Source: AC-32 sp963813435 (GTDB taxonomy: Bacteria > Actinomycetota > Thermoleophilia > Gaiellales > Gaiellaceae). From it: a stretch of 64,000 bases of DNA. The stretch lies in contig CAWEYY010000002.1 in NCBI GenBank assembly GCA_963813435.1, positions 372,001 to 436,000 on the forward strand. The letters run 5' to 3'. The notes under the pieces were generated by a model. That model had not been told where the DNA came from and made no database searches. It worked only from the letters and a program-made list of their open reading frames with translations. The position numbers and the translations under genes were made by a program. Positions 42,858 through 50,678 of the stretch are shown in pieces. The stretch's first letter is position 1, and each line of letters opens with the position of its first letter.

Positions 42858-43283
42858 TTAAGCGAGGTGGCCAAGCACGGCACCGAAGAGAGCGTGGCGC
42901 CAGGTCGCCTGCGCGAACGCGCGTGGGTTGGTGAGGAGCGGTGGGATGCCGGGTTGACCGCGCGCCGGGTGGTAGCGGTCGACGAGGTAGCAGAGCGGGT
43001 AGAGGCCAACGTGCTCGGTGAGAGCCATGCTCAGCGCGAGTTTGCGGGAGTCGAACGGGAGCAGGCGCCGCGCCTCGTAAAAGGCGAGCCCGAACAGTGC
43101 GCCGTTCAGAGCGTGCATCGCGAACCCGGTGGCTCGCCAGCTTGGGCCTCGCGTCAGCGCCTTTCCAAGAACGGCGAGATCGGAGTAATCACAGCGTAGA
43201 AGCCGCTGGTCCATCGGCTCCTGCAGCGCCCACACGGTCGCAGCCATCACCCCGGCCGCAGCCGATCGCAATCTGGTGTTCAC
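42858..43283 (-). CDS. Uncharacterised membrane-associated protein
   Basis: A 141-aa protein with two or three hydrophobic segments (SAAAGVMAATVWALQEPMDQ, GFAMHALNGALFGLAFYEAR, ALSMALTEHVGLYPLCYLVD) and a final ATWRHALFGAVLGHL. It reads as a small integral membrane protein. I do not recognise the family. The GTG at 43283 is chosen because it precedes the first hydrophobic segment; the longer reading would add an Arg/Thr-rich lead without coding character. Confidence 0.6.
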   Translation of the reverse strand: MNTRLRSAAAGVMAATVWALQEPMDQRLLRCDYSDLAVLGKALTRGPSWRATGFAMHALNGALFGLAFYEARRLLPFDSRKLALSMALTEHVGLYPLCYLVDRYHPARGQPGIPPLLTNPRAFAQATWRHALFGAVLGHLA

Positions 43284-43671
43284 GGGCGCAGTTTGGCACC
43301 GCCGCGAGTTCGCCAACCGACCACGAACCGACAACCCTCGCCAGACCTCTTCTAGCGTGCGGGGGTGTGTTTCGGTACGTGCCTGTTGAGTGCCTAAACG
43401 CTCACGCATGGACGCTCAACTTGCCCGGGTATATCTTCCGCGGCGTCTGCGGTGAATCCAGATGCGGCACTTGGAGCCGGAGCACCTCCCCCCGAGGGGC
43501 TGCGTTCCTAGTCGCATAGGAACGGAGCCACGCTCCGGCTCCACCTCAGTCAGGCAAGGCTTGGGCCTGACAAAACCCGGATCGCTGCCGGCGCGTATAC
43601 ATGTAGTGAGCCGAGCGGAGATTCGAGGGGGAGAAGCTCGCTGTGGCCGCTCGGCTCCCTAGCGTGGCTCG
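43284..43671. other. Gene-free gap with a cluster of hairpins (43473-43571)
   Basis: No gene is supported here. A nested structure is visible: outer arms GGAGCCGGAGC (43473-43483) and GCTCCGGCTCC (43532-43542) enclose an 8-bp hairpin CGTTCCTA-GTCGCA-TAGGAACG (43503-43524) and a CCCC/GGGG stem. A further hairpin GTCAGGC (43549-43555)/GCCTGAC (43565-43571), followed by AAAAC, comes next. The compact arrangement suggests a structured RNA or a strong bidirectional terminator. No known RNA family was recognised. Confidence 0.5.
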
Positions 43672-43821
43672 TCAAGACGTCGGCCGGAAGCGCCGGGGCT
43701 TGCCGCGCTCGGTGCATTCAAGGATCAGCGCGTCCCAGGCCTTCTCGAGCCAACGCCGCCCCGGTGCCATCCGGTCGTCGCCGAGGATCTTGTCGGCGGG
43801 GTGCGGCTCGTCCTTGCTCAT
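43672..43821 (-). CDS. 49-aa hypothetical protein
   Basis: A small product starting MSKDEPHPADKILGDDRMAP and ending CTERGKPRRFRPTS, with one Trp-rich helix (GRRWLEKAWDALILE) between. AGAAGGGGTGACG precedes the ATG at 43821, a good ribosome site. No family is recognised. The unusual size and the closeness to tRNA-Val (147 nt) make it tentative. A longer reading from 43917 would add CCPRC, which I consider less likely. Confidence 0.45.
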   Translation of the reverse strand: MSKDEPHPADKILGDDRMAPGRRWLEKAWDALILECTERGKPRRFRPTS

Positions 43822-43968
43822 CGTCACCCCTTCTGCCGTCGTCGTTGCCACGACCGGCAAGATCCCAGGGCGGCACCGGGGACAGCACCGCGCGCGCATT
43901 TCCGGCACCCCTGGCACAACTGACCCGCGTAACCATCAGGAAGACGCCTGGCTGCGCGGGTCAAGAGT

Positions 43969-44040
43969 GGGCGGTACTGGGCTCGAACCAGTGACCCCCA
44001 GCTTGTCGAGCTGGTGCTCTCCCAACTGAGCTAACCGCCC
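43969..44040 (-). tRNA. tRNA-Val (anticodon GAC)
   Basis: A 72-nt cloverleaf. The acceptor arms GGGCGGT and ACCGCCC pair fully, the D-arm contains TAGCTCAGTTGGGAGAGCA, the anticodon stem CCAGC/GCTGG holds loop TCGACAA, and the T-arm is ACTGGTTCGAGCCCAGT. The anticodon at the standard place is GAC, for valine. The base before it (position 33) is C instead of the near-universal U. No CCA is encoded. Confidence 0.9.
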
Positions 44041-44104
44041 TGGGGAGACGGATTGTAGCCGCCCCGGCGGGGAGGATCGGCCCGGCCGGAGATGAACCTA
44101 TCCT

Positions 44105-44695
44105 TTGGTGGCCGTGAACCAGCCTCCCGTCTCTTCGTGGGCGCAGAAGCCGCAGCTGCGGATCGGCGCGGTCGTCGCGATCGCGCTTGCCATCGCCTTC
44201 GTCGTCTGGCTGATCGTCCGCGGAGGAGGCGGCGGATCGTCCGAAGCGACCACGAACGCCACCACCCTCCCCCAGGTCGGGCCTACCGCCGTCAGCGTCA
44301 CGCAGCTCGGGACGTTCAGGGACAAGGCCGGGCACCCGGTCTACTGGGCCGGCCCGATCCCCGGCACGCGCTACGAGCTGACGCAAACCAAGAAAGGAAG
44401 CATCTACGTGCGCTACCTCCCGCAGGACGTGCCGATCGGGAGCAACGCCCGGCACACGCTCGTGGGCAGCTATCCGGTCGAGCACGCCTACAAGGTTCTG
44501 CAGGGCCTGGCCAAGGAGGATGGAGAGGTCTCGTTCCCGGCCCCAGGAAGCGGGATCGCGGTCTACTCGCAGTCGTCGCCCACGAACGTCTACCTCGCGT
44601 ATCCGAACTCGAACGTCCAGATCGAGGTCTTCGACCCGTCGCCGGCGCGGGCGCGGAGCCTGATCACGTCAGGCCAGATCGCGCCTGTTCCGTAG
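44105..44695 (+). CDS. Membrane-anchored protein of unknown function
   Basis: A 196-aa protein with one N-terminal membrane helix (QLRIGAVVAIALAIAFVVWL) and a Gly/Ser/Thr linker (RGGGGGSSEATTNATT), leaving an external domain of about 150 residues (HPVYWAGPIPGTRYELTQT, SIYVRYLPQDVPIG, TNVYLAYPNSNVQIEV). The topology is type II. TTG at 44105 and GTG at 44108 or 44114 are all possible starts. The next gene begins right after its stop, suggesting one operon with the large membrane protein. Confidence 0.68.
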   Translation: MVAVNQPPVSSWAQKPQLRIGAVVAIALAIAFVVWLIVRGGGGGSSEATTNATTLPQVGPTAVSVTQLGTFRDKAGHPVYWAGPIPGTRYELTQTKKGSIYVRYLPQDVPIGSNARHTLVGSYPVEHAYKVLQGLAKEDGEVSFPAPGSGIAVYSQSSPTNVYLAYPNSNVQIEVFDPSPARARSLITSGQIAPVP

Positions 44696-46999
44696 CTGAG
44701 TGCGCTAGTCGTCGCCTGGGTCGCCTACCCGCTGCTGCTGGCGGGGCTCTCGCTCGGCTGCGGACGGCTCGCTGAGGTCGCCGCCGGCGAGCGGCTGCCC
44801 GGGCCGCTCGTGCTGCCGGTCGGGCTGACCGTCGTCGTCCTCGCGGGCCAGCTCGCGACGCTGACTGACACGACAGCCGAGCTCGCCGGCCCGCTGGTCG
44901 TTGCGCTTGCGGTCGTCGGGCTCCTGCTCGCACGGCCCTGGCGGCCCCGGGCCTGGGGCTGGCCGGCAGGCGTCGGGGTCGGCGTCTTCGCAGTCTTCGC
45001 CGCGCCGGTCGTGCTTTCCGGGAACGCCACGTTCGCCGGCTACATCAAGCTCGACGACACCGCGACCTACTTCGCGATGACCGACCGCGTGATGGAGCAC
45101 GCGCGCAGCCTCGCGGGTCTGGCCCCGTCGACCTACGAGGCGACGCTGGCGACGACGATCGCGATCGGCTACCCGACCGGGAGCCTGATGCCGCTCGGGA
45201 TCGGGCACCAGCTCCTCTCCTACGACATCGCGTGGCTCTTCCAGCCGTACCTCGCCTTCCTGGCGGCGATGCTGGGGCTCTCGCTGTACGCGGTGCTCGA
45301 GCGCGTGATCGCCCCGCGCGGGCTGCGAGCCGCGGCCGCCTTCCTGGCCGCTCAGCCGGCGCTTCTGTTCGGCTACGGGCTCTGGGGTGGGATCAAGGAG
45401 CTCTCGGGCGCCTGGCTGCTCGCGCTGCTGGCCGCGCTTCTGCCGTGGACGCTCGCGGAGCGAAAGGGCTGGCGCGCGGTGCTGCCCCTCGCAGCCGCGT
45501 GCGCAACGGTCGTGTGCGTGCTGAGCCTCCCGGGTGCGGTCTGGCTCCTGCCGGTGATCGTCGCAGGAGGGGTCGTGCTGCTTCGCAGGCCCGGCCGCCC
45601 CTCGTTGGTCACGGCAATAGCGTTCACGGCGGCACTCGCAGTCCTGGCGATTCCTGCCTTCGTCGCGGCCGTCGACTGGCTCCCGCACGTGCACGCGTTC
45701 AGCGCAGAGACGGAGCTCGGCAACCTGATCGAGCGGCTGAGCCCGTTCCAGCTCTTCGGGATCTGGCCGGTCGGCGACTTTCGCGTGCGGCCGCACGGTT
45801 CCGGGCCGACCTACGTCCTGATTGCCCTCGTGATCGCCGCAGGGGCAGTCGGAATGTGGTGGGCGTGGACGCGCCGTAGCTGGGCGCTGCTGCTCTACGT
45901 CCTGACCGCCGGGATCGGCTGCCTGCTCCTCGTCGCGTTCAGCTCGCCGTGGGTCGGCGGCAAGGCGCTCGCGATGGCCTCCCCCGCGTTCCTGGCCGCG
46001 GCCTTCGCCGGCTGCGGCGCGGGCTTCGCGCAAAAGCGGACGGTCGAGGCGAGCGTGGCCGCTCTCGCGATCGCGGGAGGCGTGCTCTGGTCGAACGCGC
46101 TGCAGTACCACCACGTCTGGCTCGCGCCGCGCGGGCAGCTGCACGAGCTCGAGGTGATCGGGAACCGCTTCGTCGGCCAGGCGCCGGCGCTGATGACGAA
46201 CTACGAGCCCTACGGGGCACGCCATTTCCTCCGGCGCGAGGACGGCGAAGGCGCCTCGGAGCTGCGCCGCCGCTTCGACTACCTGACGAACGGCTCGGTG
46301 CTCGACAAGGGCCAGTCGGCCGACATCGACCGCTTCCGGCTCGACGGGGTCCTCGACTACCGGACGCTCGTCCTGCGGAGAGGCCCCGCGGCGAGCAGGC
46401 CGCCCTCGATCTACCACCTCGTCTGGAGCGGGCGGTTCTACGAAGTCTGGCAGCGTCCGGCCAGGACACCCAGCACGATCATCGAGCACCTCCCGCTCGG
46501 CAACGCGAGCCAGGCCGCCGGCGTGCCGCGCTGCGCCGACGTGCTGCGGCTCTCGCGCCTTCCCGGAGTCGTCTCGCTGGCAACGGCGACGCGGCCCGAG
46601 GCGCTCCCGCTCGGCTACCCGCGCATCCCGGGGACGCGCACCGCGGTCGTCGACGTTCCCGAGAGCGGCGACTACACGGCCTGGCTCGGCGGCGACTGGT
46701 ACGGGCTCGCCTCGATGTCAGTCGACGGGCGCAAGATCGGCTCGATGCGCAATGAGCTCGACTGGCCGGGCAACTTCACAGACATGGGCACGATCCACCT
46801 CTCTCGGGGAAGCCACCTCGTGAGGATGAGCTACTCGACCGGCGGCCTCCACCCGGGCAGCGGCGTGAAGCCCTACGCGTTCGGGCCGGCGTACCTGACG
46901 CTCGAGAACGAGCGCGACCCGTTCGTCACACTTCCTCCCGGCCAGGCGCGAGCCCTCTGCGGCCGGCGCCTCGACTGGATCGAGGCGCTGCGCGCCTAG
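44696..46999 (+). CDS. Large polytopic membrane protein (glycosyltransferase-like), probable CTG start
   Basis: About 12-14 membrane helices fill the first 450 residues, followed by an external domain of about 300 residues. The layout resembles GT-C or O-antigen/arabinofuranosyltransferase-like proteins; I see no certain catalytic motif (LDDTATYFAMTDRVMEH is the most likely DD motif). GTG at 44810 is the first normal start, but hydrophobic sequence in the same frame (LVVAWVAYPLLLAGLSLGCG) begins at 44696 directly after the upstream stop, opened by CTG. Starting at 44696 gives 767 aa; starting at 44810 gives 729 aa. Confidence 0.65.
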   Translation: MSALVVAWVAYPLLLAGLSLGCGRLAEVAAGERLPGPLVLPVGLTVVVLAGQLATLTDTTAELAGPLVVALAVVGLLLARPWRPRAWGWPAGVGVGVFAVFAAPVVLSGNATFAGYIKLDDTATYFAMTDRVMEHARSLAGLAPSTYEATLATTIAIGYPTGSLMPLGIGHQLLSYDIAWLFQPYLAFLAAMLGLSLYAVLERVIAPRGLRAAAAFLAAQPALLFGYGLWGGIKELSGAWLLALLAALLPWTLAERKGWRAVLPLAAACATVVCVLSLPGAVWLLPVIVAGGVVLLRRPGRPSLVTAIAFTAALAVLAIPAFVAAVDWLPHVHAFSAETELGNLIERLSPFQLFGIWPVGDFRVRPHGSGPTYVLIALVIAAGAVGMWWAWTRRSWALLLYVLTAGIGCLLLVAFSSPWVGGKALAMASPAFLAAAFAGCGAGFAQKRTVEASVAALAIAGGVLWSNALQYHHVWLAPRGQLHELEVIGNRFVGQAPALMTNYEPYGARHFLRREDGEGASELRRRFDYLTNGSVLDKGQSADIDRFRLDGVLDYRTLVLRRGPAASRPPSIYHLVWSGRFYEVWQRPARTPSTIIEHLPLGNASQAAGVPRCADVLRLSRLPGVVSLATATRPEALPLGYPRIPGTRTAVVDVPESGDYTAWLGGDWYGLASMSVDGRKIGSMRNELDWPGNFTDMGTIHLSRGSHLVRMSYSTGGLHPGSGVKPYAFGPAYLTLENERDPFVTLPPGQARALCGRRLDWIEALRA

Positions 47000-47005
47000 C
47001 GCAGC

Positions 47006-47033
47006 AGACGAGAGGCCCGGAGGCCTCCCGTCT
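47006..47033. terminator. Bidirectional terminator hairpin
   Basis: AGACG-A-GAGGCC then CGGA then GGCCTC-C-CGTCT makes an 11-bp stem with one mismatch and a four-base loop. It sits between convergent genes, 7 nt past the large membrane-protein stop and 35 nt past the repaired end of the collagen-like gene. TCTTCG follows on the plus strand. Confidence 0.65.
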
Positions 47034-47067
47034 TCGCTCTCTCACGGGAACTGTGCGTGACCCGGCC

Positions 47068-48855
47068 CTAGGGCAGGGGGATCACGATGATCGTTCGGTT
47101 GAGGTAGGTGCCCGTACCGCCGGTCACCCGGTACTTCGCGGTGAACGTGTTGCTGCCCGCGGTCAGCCCGGTGACGAAGAAGGTTGCGCTCCCCTGGACG
47201 GCGCTGCTTCCGGTGCCGTTCTTCACGATTTGCGCCGTCGTGTCCGAGGCAGCGCGGTCGTCGCGCCCGAGACGGCGAAGGCCATGTAGGCGCCCTGGTT
47301 GTTCGAGCCGTCGGACTGCGAGGCCGTCAGGATCACGAGCGCATTTCCGGACGCCGGAATCGTCACGGTGACCGCGGGGCCGGTGCTAGGCCAGATCCGT
47401 GTACGTCGTGCTGGTCGTCGTCTGCGAGGTCGCCACGGTGTTGGCGGTGGTGCCGGCGGTTCCCGTGGCGCCGGTCACGCCCTTGGCGCCTGTCGTGCCC
47501 TTCGCACCCGTGGTGCCCTTCGCGCCAGTGGTGCCCTTTGCTCCGGTAGCGCCCTTGGCTCCTGTCGGGCCTTGCGCGCCCGTCGGACCGATGGAGCCGG
47601 TTACGCCCTTCGCGCCGGTCGCGCCGTGTGCTCCCGTCGGCCCCTTGGCGCCGGTCGGGCCCTGCGATCCAGTTGCGCCCTTCGCTCCCGTGGCGCCGGT
47701 TGCGCCCTTCACTCCGGTTGCGCCCTGAGAACCGGTCGCGCCTTTCGCACCGGTTGGGCCGGCCGCGCCAGCAGGGCCGGTCGCGCCTCTGGCCCCGGTC
47801 GCACCCATGGCTCCCGTAGCGCCCTTGTCACCAGTCGCGCCATTGGCCCCGGTTGTGCCCTTGGCTCCAGTCGCTCCGCGTGCTGCCGGTTGCGCCTTCG
47901 CGCCGGTCGCGCCGGCAGCTCCGGTTGCCCCGGTAGATCCGGTCGTCCCCTGGTCTCCTGTCGAGCCCTTCGCTCCTGTCGCACCGGCGGCTCCGGTTGC
48001 ACCGCGGGCTCCGGTAGTTCCTTTGACTCCGGTTGCTCCGGTGGCGCCCCGCGCCCCGGTCGGCCCGTTCGCGCCTGCCGGGCCGGTCGCGCCCCTGGCT
48101 CCGGTTGCGCCGACTGCACCGGTCGTGCCCTTCGATCCGGTCGATCCCTTGGCGCCTGTCGCGCCCGCAGCGCCGGTTGCGCCCTTGGCCCCGGTCGGGC
48201 CAACGGCGCCTGCAAGGCCCGTCGCACCCCGGGCTCCGGTCGCGCCGGCGGCGCCGGCGGCGCCGGTTGCACCCTTCGTGCCGGTCACGCCGTTCGCACC
48301 GGTTGATCCCTTGGCGCCGGTCGCGCCCTTGCCACCCGTCGCGCCCGCGGCACCGGTCGCACCCTTCGCTCCCGTCGTTCCGTTCGCGCCCGTAACGCCC
48401 TTCGCGCCGGTTGGGCCGGCAGCGCCGGCAGGGCCGGTCGCGCCCTTGGATCCCGTGGCGCCCTTCGCGCCCGTTGAACCTCTGGTGCCGGTTGCCCCCT
48501 TCGAACCAGTTGCGCCCTTCGCCCCGGAGCTTCCCGTCGCGCCCTTCGCGCCGTTGGCGCCTGCTTGCCCGGTCGCTCCCTTGACGCCGGCGAGGCCGGT
48601 CGCGCCACGCGCACCCTGCGCGCCGCGATCACCCTTGGGCCCCTTCGGGCCCTTGACGCTCCAGCTGACCTTGTGCGCCTTCCCGTGGCACTTCTTCTTC
48701 GCCTTGACGAGGCGAAGCAGCCCGTTCTTCTTGCCGGCGCAGGCGTAGATCTTCCCGTCGCCGCCCGAGGTCTTCGCAGCGCCGCCGCTCACGAGCACGG
48801 CAGCGCCAACCAGGAGGGCGATCAAGGACGTGATGAAGAGGCGCCTGTGTGTCAC
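47068..48855 (-). CDS. Exported collagen-like protein with C-terminal beta domain, two frame breaks
   Basis: A signal sequence (TSLIALLVGAAVLVSGGAA) and a short Cys-containing domain (IYACAGKKNGLLRLVKAKKK) precede about 125 Gly-X-Y triplets, many GAT, GPT or AKG, in a long collagen-like rod with one interruption (AKAQPAARG). The open frame stops at 47386, but the family C-terminal domain continues in other frames: TGPAVTVTIPASGNALVILTAS, then ASDTTAQIVKNGTGSSAVQG and RTIIVIPLP ending at 47068. Two indels, near 47386-47391 and 47254-47256 (one missing G), restore about 596 aa. The rod is probably a surface filament trimerised by the C-terminal domain. Confidence 0.82.
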
Positions 48856-48985
48856 GTGTGTAGCTGGCCAGCCGGGTGCAGCACCATCTGGTGCCGCAAC
48901 GCCTGACGGTAGCCGCGGCTCGGCGCCACCGCGTCCCCTGAAAGAGGTACGTGCGGGCAGGCCCAGCCGTTAGGCTGACCGCCCC

Positions 48986-49933
48986 TTGATCGAGGGCAAG
49001 ACCGTCGCAGTCGTCATCCCCGCGTACGACGAGGAGGAGCTCCTCTCCGCGACGCTCAGCGGCATCCCGGAGACGGTCGACCGCATCTACGTGGTCGACG
49101 ACGCGTCGAAGGACGCAACCGCCGAGCGCGCCCGCGAGGTCGGCGAGCGCGACCCGCGGATCTCCGTCCTCACCCGCGAGCGCAACGGCGGCGTCGGCGC
49201 GGCCGTGGTCAGCGGCTACCGGCAGGCGCTCGAGGACGCCTTTGACGTCACCGTCGTCATGAACGCCGACAACCAGATGGACCCCGAGGACCTGAACCAC
49301 CTCGTCGAGCCGGTCGCGCGGGGCGAGGTCGACTACGCGAAGGCGAACCGGCTCTTCACCGGCCAGGCCTGGCAGCTGATCCCGCACAGCCGCTACCTCG
49401 GCAACGCCGTGCTCTCGCTCTGGACGAAGATCGCCTCCGGCTACTGGCACATCGCGGACGCGCAGTCGGGCTACACCGCGATCTCGCGCTCGATGCTGGA
49501 GCGGCTCGACCTCGAGAACCTCTACCCGCGCTACGGGTTTCCGAACGACATGCTCGTCCACCTGAACGTCTGGAACGCGAAGGTGCGCGACGTGCCCTCG
49601 CGCCCGATCTACGGCGTCGGCGAGCGGTCGGGAATCCGTTTGCGCCGCGTGATCCCGTCGATCTCGTGGCTCCTGTTCAAGTGCTTCTGGTGGCGGATGT
49701 GGCAGAAGTACGTGATCCGGGACTTCCACCCGCTCGTCTTCTTCTACGTCTTCGGCCTGATCTCGCTCGTGCTCGGCTTCGCGCTCGGCGTCTACCAGGT
49801 CGTGCTCAAGATCGTCGGCTACGACGCGACCGTGGGCGTCGTCGTGCTGATCGCGCTGCTGCTGCTATTTGGGCTCCTGTTCTCGCTCTTTGCGATGTGG
49901 TTCGACATGGAGTCGAACAAGGAGCTTCGCTAG
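48986..49933 (+). CDS. GT2 glycosyltransferase with two C-terminal membrane helices
   Basis: A 315-aa family 2 glycosyltransferase. The nucleotide-binding start TVAVVIPAYDEEELLSATL, the YVVDDASKDAT metal/substrate region, GGVGAAVVSGYRQAL and VMNADNQMDPEDL (DxD-like) identify the fold. Two membrane helices at the end (LVFFYVFGLISLVLGFAL, VGVVVLIALLLLFGLLFSL) put it among polyprenyl-phosphate-dependent enzymes (dolichol-phosphate-mannose-synthase type). It probably loads a sugar on a lipid carrier for surface polymers. TTG at 48986 is the best start. It converges with the ArsR-like gene. Confidence 0.85.
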   Translation: MIEGKTVAVVIPAYDEEELLSATLSGIPETVDRIYVVDDASKDATAERAREVGERDPRISVLTRERNGGVGAAVVSGYRQALEDAFDVTVVMNADNQMDPEDLNHLVEPVARGEVDYAKANRLFTGQAWQLIPHSRYLGNAVLSLWTKIASGYWHIADAQSGYTAISRSMLERLDLENLYPRYGFPNDMLVHLNVWNAKVRDVPSRPIYGVGERSGIRLRRVIPSISWLLFKCFWWRMWQKYVIRDFHPLVFFYVFGLISLVLGFALGVYQVVLKIVGYDATVGVVVLIALLLLFGLLFSLFAMWFDMESNKELR

Positions 49934-50625
49934 AGCTCGACGCCCAGCTCTCCGACGAGGGCCGCGCGGCCCTTGTCGGTGACCTCGACGGAGCGATTGC
50001 CCTCGCGACTGCGAATCCAGTCGAGCTCGAACATCCGGCCGGCGAGGGCCGCGCCGAGCGCTCCAGCCACGTGGAGCTCCCGCTCGCTCCAGTCGAGGCA
50101 GCCTCGCACGACGGGTCGGCGCTCCTTCTCGAGCTCCGCGAGATCGATCCCGAACGCGCGGCACCGAGCCTCCGCCTTCGGCCCGAGCTCGTAGCCGCCG
50201 TTCCGGCGGATGACCGTCTGCTCTCGCTCCAGGGCGCTCGCCACGTCGACGCCCAGGCGGCCCGCCAGGTGGTCGTAGCAGGTGCGGGCGGAGCGGAGCA
50301 GCTCGCTCTTCGTCGCGTCTCGCAGGGAGCGAACTGGAGGCTGTGGGGCGACGCAGGCGAGCGCTTCGATCGCATGGGCCACGGCCGGGTCGGCGAGACT
50401 GAAGTAGCGGTGGCGGCCGGTCCTGCGCGCGACGAGGAACCCGCCGTCGACGAGCCGCCGGAGGTGCTCGCTCGCCGACGATGGCGCAATCCCGGCCTGG
50501 GCGGCGAGCGCGCTGGCCGGCAGCGCTTCGTGTTCGGTCAGCGCGACGACGAGCCTTGCGCGGGCTGGCTCGGCCAGAAGCGCCGCGGCGGCGGCAACGT
50601 CGGCCTCACCCCTGCTCACGCTCAT
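49930..50625 (-). CDS. ArsR-type winged-helix regulator with long C-terminal part
   Basis: A 231-aa transcription factor. The N-terminal winged helix reads AAAALLAEPARARLVVALTE, then PASALAAQAGIAPSSASEHL (recognition helix) and RRTGRHRYFSLADPAVA, the ArsR pattern. The remaining 130 residues hold an unrelated helical domain with Cys (YDHLAGRLGVDVA, RRPVVRGCLDWSERELHVAG), the form found in many actinobacterial ArsR regulators. No metal-binding ELCVCDL motif is visible, so the signal is unknown. ATG at 50625. It is upstream of and convergent to the GT2 gene; the Eis-like gene precedes it on the same strand. Confidence 0.82.
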   Translation of the reverse strand: MSVSRGEADVAAAAALLAEPARARLVVALTEHEALPASALAAQAGIAPSSASEHLRRLVDGGFLVARRTGRHRYFSLADPAVAHAIEALACVAPQPPVRSLRDATKSELLRSARTCYDHLAGRLGVDVASALEREQTVIRRNGGYELGPKAEARCRAFGIDLAELEKERRPVVRGCLDWSERELHVAGALGAALAGRMFELDWIRSREGNRSVEVTDKGRAALVGELGVEL

Positions 50626-50678
50626 GCCACGAGGGTATCGCGTAGACGTTTCGGGATTGGCCGAAGTGTTGCTGCTGT

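Noticed and set aside
47399..48650. Direct GC-rich repeats considered as a CRISPR or tandem DNA repeat.
   Set aside because: The repetition is in 9-nt protein-coding units of the collagen triplets, with no spacer/repeat alternation.
47399..48748. Long plus-strand open frames over the collagen-like gene, rich in Ala-Pro-Val.
   Set aside because: They are antisense shadows of the Gly-X-Thr repeats (GGC/ACC codons read as GCC/CCG/GTC) without start context or family sequence.
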